A stretch of 64,000 nucleotides of DNA, taken from contig NZ_ATZA01000014.1 in the NCBI RefSeq assembly GCF_000427965.1, positions 1-64,000 on the forward strand, in the 5' to 3' direction. A model generated the notes under the pieces. The model was not told the DNA's origin. It ran no database searches and was given only the letters and a program-made list of their open reading frames with translations. A program made the position numbers and the translations under genes. The DNA comes from Olivibacter sitiensis DSM 17696. GTDB lineage: Bacteria; Bacteroidota; Bacteroidia; Sphingobacteriales; Sphingobacteriaceae. The number at the start of each line of letters is the position of its first letter. Positions within the stretch are counted from its first letter, which is position 1. Positions 34,386 to 43,514 of this stretch are shown in pieces.

Positions 34386-36308
34386 ATGAAAGGAAAGGCA
34401 AATTTAGGCTTATTTGGCATATGGATACTATCGCTCCTGATGCTTTGCGTCAGGGGTGTGGCACAGGATAAACTTCGATACAGTGAGCTCTTGTCCGAAC
34501 GAGCGATGACCTTATGGCCAGACAGCTTTGCCCTGGATGGGGGCAAGGCCAAATGGAGCTACGATCTGGGCGTTATACTCAAAGGAATGGAACAGGTGGG
34601 GCTGGCCGATGGCAACAGCAAATGGTTTTTCTACATGCAGTCCATGATGGACCACTATGTGCAGGAAAATGGGGAGATAAAGGGCTATGATCCCAAGGCT
34701 TTCAATATCGATTACGTGAACAACGGTAAGGTATTGCTCACGCTCTATCGCGTCACGGGAAAGAAAAAATACCTCTTGGCCGTGCAGCAGTTGAGAAAGC
34801 AATTGCGCGAGCATCCGCGCACGCGAGAGGGGGGCTTTTGGCACAAGGAAATATATGAGCACCAGATGTGGTTGGACGGCCTATACATGGCGCAGCCTTT
34901 CTACGCCGAATATGCCCAGCTTTTTGGTGAAGATAGCATATACGACGACGTGGTAAAGCAGTTTACGCTCATGGAAAAGCATGCCGTGGACGAAAAGAGC
35001 GGTCTGCTGTACCATGGTTGGGACGAATCTAGGCAGCAGAAGTGGGCAGATCCTCAAACGGGCCGGTCGCCCAATTTCTGGGGCAGGTCCATGGGATGGT
35101 TTGGCATGGCCCTGGTAGACGCGTTGGATTATTTTCCTCACGATCACCCCAAAAGGGACACGTTGATAGCCGTGGCTGCACGCTGGGCTTCGGCCATAGC
35201 GGCTGTTCAATACAAAGACGGTCTGTGGTACCAGGTATTGGATATGCCCGAACGGGAAGGAAATTATCCGGAATCTTCGGCTTCGGCAATGATCGTCTAT
35301 GCACTGGCCAAGGCGCAACGGTTGGGATATATAGATGATAGGTACGACGCCGCAATAAAAAAAGGTTACCGTTCCATCATCCGGCAATTTGTTTACGTTG
35401 ATGCCGATGACCACTACAACCTGAAAGGCACCGTAGCGGTATCTGGCCTAGGCGGGGAAAAAAACTATAGAGATGGTTCGTTTGATTACTATATAAGCGA
35501 GCCTGTCATCCAAAATGACCCAAAGGGTATCGGCGCATTTATCCTCTGTGCTTCGGAAATGGAACTTCGGCAACTGCCCAAATACGGGAATGGGAAAAAG
35601 GTCGTCCTAGATTACTATTATAACCGCGAATGGAGAAAAGGAGCAGACGGTCGTAACGTGCGCTACCATTACACATGGGAGGATAGGGCAAATAGCGGAT
35701 ATTCATTGCTGGGATACCTATTTAACAGCTATGGTGCCGAAACCGACTCCCTGGCCCAGAAGCCTACGAAAGCAAACCTGGAAAATGCTGCGGTGTACAT
35801 CATAGTGGATCCCGACACGGAAAAGGAAACCGAACAGCCTAATTTTATCGAAGAAACCGAAATGGAAACCTTGGTAGATTGGGTTAGCCGTGGTGGTGTA
35901 CTGGTCTTGTTGGCAAACGATAATGGCAATTGCGAGTTGGACAGGTTCGATGAGCTGGCATCGCGTTTTGGCATAAGTTTCAACAAGGACAATGCGCTTA
36001 TGGTCAAAAACGATGATTTCTCCCAAGGGACGGTGTACACCTCCAAAGGAGACGTGTTTAAAAGCTGGTATCCCATCTACATCAAAGAGATCAGTACGCT
36101 ATCGGTACACAAACCCGCCAAGGTGATATTGAAGCATTTAGATGCCGAGGTGATGGCCGTATCCAAGTACGGCAAAGGAGCAGTGTTCGTACTGGGAGAT
36201 CCTTGGATTTATAACGAATATTTGGATGGACGTAAGCTCCCAGCAAGTTTAAAGAATTATCAAGCAGCGCATGACTGGGTAGTTTGGTTGTTGAGACATG
36301 CCAGGTAA
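34386..36308 (+). CDS. GH105 unsaturated galacturonyl/rhamnogalacturonyl hydrolase with C-terminal DUF4350-like domain
   Basis: This 640-residue protein has a signal peptide (GVAQ). Residues about 30-440 form the alpha/alpha-barrel of GH105 (YteR/YesR): FNIDYVNNGKVLL, HQMWLDGLYMAQPFYAEYA (catalytic Asp), FWGRSMGWFGMALVDAL and YPESSASAMIVYALA. Residues about 450-640 are an alpha/beta domain (AAVYIIVDPDTEKE, WVSRGGVLVLLAND, KGAVFVLGDPWIYNEYL) like DUF4350/GATase-like folds. The GH105 unit removes the unsaturated end sugar left by the PL1 lyase. The role of the second domain is unknown. It lies 21 bases after GH28. Confidence 0.88.
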   Translation: MKGKANLGLFGIWILSLLMLCVRGVAQDKLRYSELLSERAMTLWPDSFALDGGKAKWSYDLGVILKGMEQVGLADGNSKWFFYMQSMMDHYVQENGEIKGYDPKAFNIDYVNNGKVLLTLYRVTGKKKYLLAVQQLRKQLREHPRTREGGFWHKEIYEHQMWLDGLYMAQPFYAEYAQLFGEDSIYDDVVKQFTLMEKHAVDEKSGLLYHGWDESRQQKWADPQTGRSPNFWGRSMGWFGMALVDALDYFPHDHPKRDTLIAVAARWASAIAAVQYKDGLWYQVLDMPEREGNYPESSASAMIVYALAKAQRLGYIDDRYDAAIKKGYRSIIRQFVYVDADDHYNLKGTVAVSGLGGEKNYRDGSFDYYISEPVIQNDPKGIGAFILCASEMELRQLPKYGNGKKVVLDYYYNREWRKGADGRNVRYHYTWEDRANSGYSLLGYLFNSYGAETDSLAQKPTKANLENAAVYIIVDPDTEKETEQPNFIEETEMETLVDWVSRGGVLVLLANDNGNCELDRFDELASRFGISFNKDNALMVKNDDFSQGTVYTSKGDVFKSWYPIYIKEISTLSVHKPAKVILKHLDAEVMAVSKYGKGAVFVLGDPWIYNEYLDGRKLPASLKNYQAAHDWVVWLLRHAR

Positions 36309-36314
36309 TAGCAG

Positions 36315-37871
36315 ATGGTGGTACAGCGAAAAATGGAAAAGAAAAGAGATTTTTTAAGTAAGGCATGGTTGGAGGGAAACGAGTTGATCCCCGATATTCC
36401 CCCTTTGCCAAAGGCTTGGGATCGTATCCCGGAGCGTGTCCTGCAATTTGGAACCGGCGTGCTTTTGAGAGGTCTGCCCGATTATTTTATTGATAAGGCA
36501 AATAAGCAAGGCAAACGTCAGGGACGTATTGTGGTGGTAAAGTCTACGGACGGTGGGGTAGATGGATTTCATAGGCAGGATAACCTATATACGGTATGTG
36601 TCAGGGGAATAGAAAATGGGGAGACGGTAGACCGTCTGATGATCAATAGCAGTATCAGCAGGGTCTTGTCTGCCAAAGAGGAATGGAGGGAAATTTTGGA
36701 TTTGGCCAGTTCGCCTTCCATGGAAATCGTTATTTCCAATACCACTGAGGTCGGTATCGTGCTGGATCATAGGGATATGGTGCAGCACGAGCTGCCATTT
36801 TCCTATCCGGGGCGTTTGTTGGCCTTGTTGTACCGGCGTTTCCAGCACTTCGGAAACGCGGAGGATAAGGGACTGGTCATATTGCCCACGGAACTCATCG
36901 GCAACAACGGCGATGAGCTACGGAAGATCGTTCTGCAGTTGGCAAAGCACCAGACTCTGGGGGAGGAGTTTTTGGAATGGCTACTTGGGGCAAATGACTT
37001 TTGCAATACCTTGGTGGACCGCATCGTGCCGGGTAGCCTGTCGACAGAGTCGTACCGGCTAGTAGCTGACAAATTGGGCTATGAGGATAGACTGATGATC
37101 ATGGCCGAGCCATTTAGGCTTTGGGCCATAGAGACCTCCGAAAAGCGGGTGAGCGACAAGCTGTTTTTTGCAACTGTCGATGAAGGAATCGTTGTGGTCA
37201 GCGATATCACCAAGTTTAAGGAACTAAAATTGAGGTTGCTGAATGCCACGCATAGCCTTTGTTGCGGGCTGTCATCGCTGTTGGGCTTTTACACCGTGAA
37301 AGCTGCGATGGAAGATGGCCCGATGAAGCATTTTGCCCGCACCTTAATGATGGAAGAGATCGTCCCTTCGGTTTGTAGCGGAGATATCTCCAGAGAAGAA
37401 GCAGAGCGATTTGCCCAGCAGGTGCTGGATCGGTTCTCAAACCCCTTCCTACAGCACAAATGGCATCAGATAGCATTGAACTATACCTCCAAGATGAACG
37501 CACGTGTTTTTCCCTTGGTTACCAGCTATATGGGCAAATTGGGTAAAGTCCCCGATTTGATGGCCATTGGAGTGGCTGCATTCATATATTATATGAAGTG
37601 TCATCAAGAATCCGACGGGAAATTTGTAGGATTTGATAGCCAGGACACCTACTTTATACAAGATGAATACGCCCATTTATGGTGTACTTACTGGAATGGG
37701 GCAAAGGATGAAACGGAGTTGATAGCGCATGTTTTTGCCGATACCAAACTGTTTCATACCAAAGTCCCAACAGCCTTTATAGACAAGGTTGCCGAATATT
37801 TAGCTGCGATGACGCAGGGCAAGGCAAGCTTTCTGATTGAATCGACCTATAACTTAAATCGTACTTGTTAA
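36315..37871 (+). CDS. uxaB: Tagaturonate reductase (altronate oxidoreductase)
   Basis: This 518-residue protein (512 if started at the ATG at 36333) belongs to the mannitol-dehydrogenase/altronate-oxidoreductase family: VLQFGTGVLLRG (NAD-binding loop), ISNTTEVGIVL, LPTELIGNNGDELRK and LLNATHSL. It reduces tagaturonate to altronate with NADH in the cytosol, the second step of galacturonate breakdown. It starts 6 bases after GH105 and abuts uxaA. The order uxaB-uxaA-uxaC completes conversion of galacturonate to 2-keto-3-deoxygluconate. Confidence 0.93.
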   Translation: MVVQRKMEKKRDFLSKAWLEGNELIPDIPPLPKAWDRIPERVLQFGTGVLLRGLPDYFIDKANKQGKRQGRIVVVKSTDGGVDGFHRQDNLYTVCVRGIENGETVDRLMINSSISRVLSAKEEWREILDLASSPSMEIVISNTTEVGIVLDHRDMVQHELPFSYPGRLLALLYRRFQHFGNAEDKGLVILPTELIGNNGDELRKIVLQLAKHQTLGEEFLEWLLGANDFCNTLVDRIVPGSLSTESYRLVADKLGYEDRLMIMAEPFRLWAIETSEKRVSDKLFFATVDEGIVVVSDITKFKELKLRLLNATHSLCCGLSSLLGFYTVKAAMEDGPMKHFARTLMMEEIVPSVCSGDISREEAERFAQQVLDRFSNPFLQHKWHQIALNYTSKMNARVFPLVTSYMGKLGKVPDLMAIGVAAFIYYMKCHQESDGKFVGFDSQDTYFIQDEYAHLWCTYWNGAKDETELIAHVFADTKLFHTKVPTAFIDKVAEYLAAMTQGKASFLIESTYNLNRTC

Positions 37872-37873
37872 AA

Positions 37874-39517
37874 ATGAGACAGCGTGTATTGAAGATTCAT
37901 CCCAAGGACAATGTGCTGGTCGCCTTGCAGGATTTGCGTCAGGGAGAACTTATCGTATATGAAGAGAAGGAATACCTTTTGGTAGAGGACGTACCCGCCA
38001 AGCATAAGTTCTACATGCAAGATATGGCAGTGGGCGAGGAGGTGTTGATGTACGGTACCTTAGTGGGCAAGGTTCAGGTTCCCGTGCAGATGGGACAGCG
38101 AATGAGCACGGAAAATTTGAGGCATGCTGCAGCACCTTATTCTTATCGTCCATACCGTTACGAATGGCATAGGCCCGATGGGGCTATGTTTGAGGGGATG
38201 ACCTTCAACGGTTATCATAGGCGCGACGGTAGGGTGGGAACGGCCAATCATTGGCTGTTTATACCCATGGTGTTTTGCGAAAACAGGAACCTGGATGTCC
38301 TCAAGGAGGCATTGCTGGATAATTTAGGCTACTCGGTCACGGATAGGTATAAGCTGCGCGCATCGATGCTTCGGAAGTTATATTTGGAGGGGAAAGATAT
38401 TGCTAACGCAGACCTACAAATTGTAGAGGATACGGCTCCCGTAGGGCGCTTGTTCGAAAACGTTGATGGTATTAAATTCCTTAACCACGAGGGCGGTTGC
38501 GGGGGTATCAGACAGGACGCTGCCATACTGGGCAAATTGCTTTCTGCCTATGCCGATCATCCCAATGTGGCGGGCGTCACCGTATTGAGCTTGGGGTGTC
38601 AGAATCTGCAGGTGAAAGATTTTCTGGATGATCTATACCGGCGCAATCCGCTATTCGATAAGCCACTGTATGTCTTCGAGCAGCAGCAGAGTGAGAGTGA
38701 GGAATGGATGATTACAGAAGCGATGCGTAAGACCTTTGAAGGGCTGGTGGAAGCCAACAAAGTGACAAGAAGTCCAGCGCCATTGAGCGCACTTACGCTT
38801 GGTGTAAAATGCGGTGGGAGTGACGGATTTAGTGGCATATCCGCCAATCCGGCCGTGGGGTATTGCGCTGACCTGTTGGTTGCCCTTGGTGGCAAGGTCC
38901 TATTGGCCGAATTTCCCGAGCTATGTGGTACCGAGCAAGACATGATAGATAGAACGGAAGACGAGGCTGCAGCAAGGAAATTTATCCGTCTAATGGAAGC
39001 TTATGGACGTGCAGCAGAAGCGGTTGGTTCGGGTTTTCACATGAACCCCTCTCCGGGCAATATAAAGGACGGCCTTATTACCGATGCGATCAAGAGCAAC
39101 GGGGCAGCCAAGAAAGGCGGCACTTCGCCTGTGGTAGATGTACTTGATTACACCGAGCCAGCTGTAAAGCCCGGATTAAACTTGGTTTGTACGCCCGGTA
39201 ATGATGTGGAGGCTACCACGGGCAAAACCGCTAGCGGAGCAAATCTTATCCTTTTTACCACGGGCTTGGGAACACCTACGGGCAACCCGATTTGTCCGGT
39301 CATAAAGGTAGCTACGAATTCCAAGCTAGCTGATCGCATGAAGGACATTATCGATTTCGATTGCGGCCCTATCATTGCCGGAGAGAAGAGCATTGCTCAA
39401 ATGGGCGAAGATATGCTACTGTACTGCATAAAGGTAGCCAGCGGAGAGGTGGTGCCCAAGGCGGTTTCCTTGCAACAAGATGATTTTATCCCGTGGAAAA
39501 GAGGTGTTAGCCTATAA
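37874..39517 (+). CDS. uxaA: Altronate dehydratase
   Basis: The ATG at 37874 gives 547 residues; a TTG at 37865 would overlap uxaB and is less likely. The N-terminal SAF domain covers about 1-95 and the dehydratase part about 105-547. Key segments are GYHRRDGRVGTANHW, HEGGCGGIRQDA, LGVKCGGSDGFSGISANPAVG and TTGLGTPTGNPICPVIK. The enzyme dehydrates D-altronate to 2-keto-3-deoxygluconate and typically needs iron. It lies 2 bases after uxaB. Confidence 0.95.
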   Translation: MRQRVLKIHPKDNVLVALQDLRQGELIVYEEKEYLLVEDVPAKHKFYMQDMAVGEEVLMYGTLVGKVQVPVQMGQRMSTENLRHAAAPYSYRPYRYEWHRPDGAMFEGMTFNGYHRRDGRVGTANHWLFIPMVFCENRNLDVLKEALLDNLGYSVTDRYKLRASMLRKLYLEGKDIANADLQIVEDTAPVGRLFENVDGIKFLNHEGGCGGIRQDAAILGKLLSAYADHPNVAGVTVLSLGCQNLQVKDFLDDLYRRNPLFDKPLYVFEQQQSESEEWMITEAMRKTFEGLVEANKVTRSPAPLSALTLGVKCGGSDGFSGISANPAVGYCADLLVALGGKVLLAEFPELCGTEQDMIDRTEDEAAARKFIRLMEAYGRAAEAVGSGFHMNPSPGNIKDGLITDAIKSNGAAKKGGTSPVVDVLDYTEPAVKPGLNLVCTPGNDVEATTGKTASGANLILFTTGLGTPTGNPICPVIKVATNSKLADRMKDIIDFDCGPIIAGEKSIAQMGEDMLLYCIKVASGEVVPKAVSLQQDDFIPWKRGVSL

Positions 39518-39540
39518 GTAAAACAACATAATTGGAGAAC

Positions 39541-40953
39541 ATGAAAGATTTTTTGGATGACGATTTTTTGCTGAAGAGCAAGACTGCCCAGGTATTGTAT
39601 CACGAGTATGCCAAACAAATGCCAATCATCGATTACCATTGCCATTTGCCGCAGCAACAGATTTACGAGAACACGCAATTCGAAAATATAAGTCAGGTGT
39701 GGCTCAATGGCGACCATTATAAATGGAGGGCCATGCGTACAAACGGGGTGGATGAATCCTATATTACGGGTGATAAACCAGATCGGGAAAAGTTCAGGAA
39801 ATGGGCAGAGACGGTACCGTATACCATGCGCAATCCATTATATCACTGGACCCATTTGGAGCTGCAGCGCTATTTTGGTATAAAAGAAGTGCTTAATGGC
39901 GATAGTGCCGATCGTATCTACGACAGGTGCAAGGAACGTCTGGGAGCGGATAGCCATCGCGTGCGCGGATTGTTGGCACAAATGAACGTGAAAAAAATCT
40001 GTACCACGGACGATCCCATCGACGATTTGGCCATTCACCGGTCGTTGAAGGCAGATCCCTCTTTCGATATGGGTGTTTTTCCCGCATTTAGACCCGACAA
40101 GGCCATGGAAGTGCGCGATGTAAAGCAGTTTGCCGATTACGTGGCAAAAGTCGAGGCGGTTACCAATGTTTCTGTAGAAACGTTCTCCGATTACTTGTCG
40201 GCATTGAAGAAAAGACACGATTTCTTCCATGAACAAGGGGCTCGGTTGTCCGACCACGGTTTGGAAGAAATATATGTAGAGGAATATACGGAGCAAGAAT
40301 TGGAGCTCATATTCCAAAAAGCCTTGAAAAAAGAACTTTTGAGCGAACTGGAGCAGCGCAAATTTAAATCGGCCATGCTGGTCTATTTTGCGGAATGGGA
40401 CCATGAAAGGGGATGGGTACAGCAGTATCACCTCGGAGCCTTGCGCAACAACAATAGCCGCATGTTATCCTTGCTAGGTCCCGATACCGGATGGGACTCT
40501 ATCGGCGATTTTTCGCAAGCAAGGGCGTTATCCAAGTTTCTCAATAGGTTAGATGGAAATAATAGACTGGCAAAGACTGTCTTGTATAACCTAAATCCGG
40601 GCGACAATGAACTGATGGCTACGATGATCGGCAATTTCAACGATGGTTCTGTCGCGGGCAAGATTCAGTTTGGTTCGGCATGGTGGTTCTTGGATCAGAA
40701 GGACGGGATGACGAAGCAGATCAATGCCATCAGCAATATGGGGTTATTGAGCCGTTTTATAGGAATGTTGACGGACTCCAGAAGTTTTCTTTCCTTTCCA
40801 AGACATGAATATTTCCGCCGGTTGCTGTGCGATTTGTTTGGCGATGACATTGAACAGGGAGAATTGCCCAACGATTTGCCATGGATAGGCAAAGTGATAC
40901 AGGATATCTGTTTCAATAATATTCATGGGTATATAGACTGGCCAAAGCCGTAA
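39541..40953 (+). CDS. uxaC: Uronate isomerase
   Basis: The ATG at 39541 gives 470 residues; a TTG three codons upstream is an alternative. Family motifs are IIDYHCHLPQQQI (metal-binding His-x-His), CTTDDPIDDL, FPAFRPDKAM and QFGSAWWFLDQKDGM. It isomerises galacturonate to tagaturonate (and glucuronate to fructuronate), the first cytosolic step. A terminator-like hairpin with a T run covers its stop codon, closing the pectin locus. Confidence 0.96.
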   Translation: MKDFLDDDFLLKSKTAQVLYHEYAKQMPIIDYHCHLPQQQIYENTQFENISQVWLNGDHYKWRAMRTNGVDESYITGDKPDREKFRKWAETVPYTMRNPLYHWTHLELQRYFGIKEVLNGDSADRIYDRCKERLGADSHRVRGLLAQMNVKKICTTDDPIDDLAIHRSLKADPSFDMGVFPAFRPDKAMEVRDVKQFADYVAKVEAVTNVSVETFSDYLSALKKRHDFFHEQGARLSDHGLEEIYVEEYTEQELELIFQKALKKELLSELEQRKFKSAMLVYFAEWDHERGWVQQYHLGALRNNNSRMLSLLGPDTGWDSIGDFSQARALSKFLNRLDGNNRLAKTVLYNLNPGDNELMATMIGNFNDGSVAGKIQFGSAWWFLDQKDGMTKQINAISNMGLLSRFIGMLTDSRSFLSFPRHEYFRRLLCDLFGDDIEQGELPNDLPWIGKVIQDICFNNIHGYIDWPKP

Positions 40954-40970
40954 CGGCCATTGTTTTTTTT
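40939..40970 (+). terminator. Rho-independent terminator after uxaC
   Basis: The stem TGGCC/GGCCA (40939-40943 and 40955-40959) with an 11-base loop is followed by TTGTTTTTTTT. The uxaC stop codon lies in the loop. It separates the pectin locus from the gldFG gene. Confidence 0.6.
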
Positions 40971-41000
40971 AACATAGCGGTTTTTATGTGTCATAATCTC

Positions 41001-41008
41001 TAAATTTG
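41001..41008 (+). promoter_or_regulatory. Candidate -7 box (TAAATTTG) of gldFG
   Basis: The 8-mer matches TAnnTTTG, lies just after the uxaC terminator and is 11 bases before the ATG. The -33 region is only a T run (about 40981-40985). The leader would be extremely short, which lowers confidence. Confidence 0.3.
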
Positions 41009-41018
41009 CAGATTAGCG

Positions 41019-43436
41019 ATGCATTTAATCACACTTTTCAGGCAAGAGGTCGTTACCTTATTCAATTCCTTTGCAGCATACATTGCCATTGCGTTGTATC
41101 TGTTGCTCACGGGCATGTACTGCTGGGTGTTACCATCCACTAGTGTATTGGCTGGCGGATATGCCTCTTTGGATGTGTTTTTCTATATATCGCCCTATAT
41201 ACTTTTGTTTATGGTGCCGGCCATTACCATGCATAGCATAGCGGGCGAACGTGCCGAAGGGACGCTCGTACTCCTCTTGATGAAACCTGTTGCTGGGAGA
41301 ACGCTCCTCATGGGGAAGTGGTTGGCCACTGTGGCGGTATGTATCTTCGCCTTGGTGCCTACCGGTATCTATTACATTAGTGTTTATTACCTTGGGGCCA
41401 GTATAGGTAATGTTGATTCGGGGGCTGTTGCTGGTTCGTATATCGGCTTGTTTTTATTGATAGGCAGTTTCTCGGCTATTGGCATTTTTTCTTCCGCTAT
41501 CGCTCGCAATACCATCATTGCCTATTTGCTGGGCGTTTTTTTATGCTTCGTTTTTTATGACGGAGTTGCCGTTTTCTCCGACATGGTATCTTGGCCCCCC
41601 TTGCTCACTGCGATGGATTTTCTTAGCCTATCCAACCATTACCAATCCCTGGGCAGGGGCGTGTTGGATTCGCGAGACATATTTGCTTTGTGCAGCATCT
41701 CATTGCTATTCCTGGCATTAGCTATCATGGCACTACTGCGTGGCAGGGCTGGTAAGTCTACTTGGAGAAGAGCACGTATATACGTCATCTCGCTATTTTT
41801 CGTCCTCATTGTGGGCAATATTTTAGCACATAGCTATTTTACCAGATGGGACTTTACGGCCGAGAAGCGATTTACGCTTTCGGCCAGTACCGAGGAACTG
41901 CTGTCATCCTTGGACGATGAGGTGCACATTGCCGTGTTCTTGGAAGGCGATTTGCCCACGGGGTTTAAAAGGTTGCAAACTGCCACAGCAGATATGCTGG
42001 CCGATCTAAGGGCCTACTCCGGGGGCAAATTGCATTATTCCTTCATCAACCCGCTGGAAGATGACGGCTCCCGGAACGAAGAAATCATCCATACATTGGC
42101 GTATAGGGGTATAGAGCCAGTCAATCTCAACCTGAAAACCGAAGACGGCTTGGTACAGAAAATCATTTTTCCATCGGCCGTGGTGATGCACAAGGACAGG
42201 GAAATCCCGGTCAACCTGTTGCAGCAGAAAATGTATACCGACGCGCCGGATGCGCTTAATAGTTCGATTCAGCACTTGGAATATGCCTTTGCCAATGCCC
42301 TGCATAAATTGCAGCAGGAGGAGCAAGCTACCATAGCCTTTACGGAAGGGCATGGCGAGCTGACGGACCTGGAACTGCATGGAGCCTTTCAAAGCTTGTC
42401 GCACGGCTATTTGGTAGGGCGTTTGCACTTGGATTCCATTTCCTTTGAAGATTTGCTGGGGATTAAGGTCATCGTGGTGGCTCGGCCCGAAGAAGCGTTT
42501 AGCGACTTGGAAAAGTTTAAGCTCGATTATTTCGTTCAGCATGGGGGGAATGTACTTTGGGCCATCAGTCCGTCCAGTGCCAGCTTGGATGGCTTGCGGT
42601 CTGCGGCGACTGAGATGATCGTGGCGAGGCAGATCAACCTAGATGACCTGCTTTTCAGGTATGGTATTCGTTTTCACTACGACCTGTTGGCCGATATGAA
42701 CTGCGCGCAGATACCGCTGCAGTTGGCAGGTGGCGGACAAATCCAACTAGTGCCTTGGGTGTATTACCCGCTTTTGGTGCCCTTATCTACTCATCCAATT
42801 GTGAAGGACTTGGAACTGATCAAAACCGAATTTCCCAGCACCTTGGATACGGTAATGACCAGTGTGCCCATCCACAAGCAATTCTTGCTGTGGAGCTCGC
42901 CCTACAATAAAGTGTTTGCCTTACCTAAAGCCCTGTCGTTGTCGGCCGCAGCAAGCTTTCCGGATACGGCCTCTTTCAAGGGGCCGCCAAGGCCCGTCAG
43001 TGCTTTGCTGGAAGGCAAATTTCCGTCGGCCTATCATGGACGGGCCACGCCAAAAGGGGTGCCGGCATCGATTACGTTGGCGGCCGTTGCCGCCCATGAG
43101 AGTAAGATGATTGCCCTATCTGACGGCCATGTCCTGAAAAGCCAGATGGATGCTGGCGGCAAACAGGCTTTACCCTTGGGCTGGGATAAGTACGGCCAAG
43201 TGCAGTATGGCAATAGGGCATGGCTGCAAAATATGATCGATTATCTGGCAGAAGATACAAACCTGTTGCCCTTGCGAAACAAGGATTTCAAGCTAAGGCC
43301 ATTGGACATGGTCTATGTGAGAAATCACAAAGCTACCATCCAGTTGCTCAACGTAGGTTTGCCATTGCTATTGCTGTTGTTGTTTGGGGGCATACAGCAA
43401 TATATGCGATATGGGAAATTCGGAAAATATAAATAG
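41019..43436 (+). CDS. Fused gliding-motility ABC transporter subunits GldF-GldG
   Basis: This 805-residue protein has an ABC-2-type permease in about 1-245 (six helices; AGERAEGTLVLLLMKPV is the typical ABC-2 signature). After a helix at about 255-275 comes the GldG-type substrate-binding-like domain (SYFTRWDFTAEKRFTLS, VHIAVFLEGDLPTGF, IAFTEGHGEL, VLWAISPSSASLDGL) and a last membrane helix at about 775-795. In gliding Bacteroidota GldF and GldG are separate genes; here they are one frame with no break. The ATPase GldA is not in the window. Motility cannot be concluded, since non-gliding species keep this transporter. Confidence 0.85.
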   Translation: MHLITLFRQEVVTLFNSFAAYIAIALYLLLTGMYCWVLPSTSVLAGGYASLDVFFYISPYILLFMVPAITMHSIAGERAEGTLVLLLMKPVAGRTLLMGKWLATVAVCIFALVPTGIYYISVYYLGASIGNVDSGAVAGSYIGLFLLIGSFSAIGIFSSAIARNTIIAYLLGVFLCFVFYDGVAVFSDMVSWPPLLTAMDFLSLSNHYQSLGRGVLDSRDIFALCSISLLFLALAIMALLRGRAGKSTWRRARIYVISLFFVLIVGNILAHSYFTRWDFTAEKRFTLSASTEELLSSLDDEVHIAVFLEGDLPTGFKRLQTATADMLADLRAYSGGKLHYSFINPLEDDGSRNEEIIHTLAYRGIEPVNLNLKTEDGLVQKIIFPSAVVMHKDREIPVNLLQQKMYTDAPDALNSSIQHLEYAFANALHKLQQEEQATIAFTEGHGELTDLELHGAFQSLSHGYLVGRLHLDSISFEDLLGIKVIVVARPEEAFSDLEKFKLDYFVQHGGNVLWAISPSSASLDGLRSAATEMIVARQINLDDLLFRYGIRFHYDLLADMNCAQIPLQLAGGGQIQLVPWVYYPLLVPLSTHPIVKDLELIKTEFPSTLDTVMTSVPIHKQFLLWSSPYNKVFALPKALSLSAAASFPDTASFKGPPRPVSALLEGKFPSAYHGRATPKGVPASITLAAVAAHESKMIALSDGHVLKSQMDAGGKQALPLGWDKYGQVQYGNRAWLQNMIDYLAEDTNLLPLRNKDFKLRPLDMVYVRNHKATIQLLNVGLPLLLLLLFGGIQQYMRYGKFGKYK

Positions 43437-43514
43437 CGGCAATAGAAAGCCATATTGAAAAATATCCTTAATTTCGCCTTTTTCGGCAATTTACTGTTAT
43501 AATCTGGTTGATTT

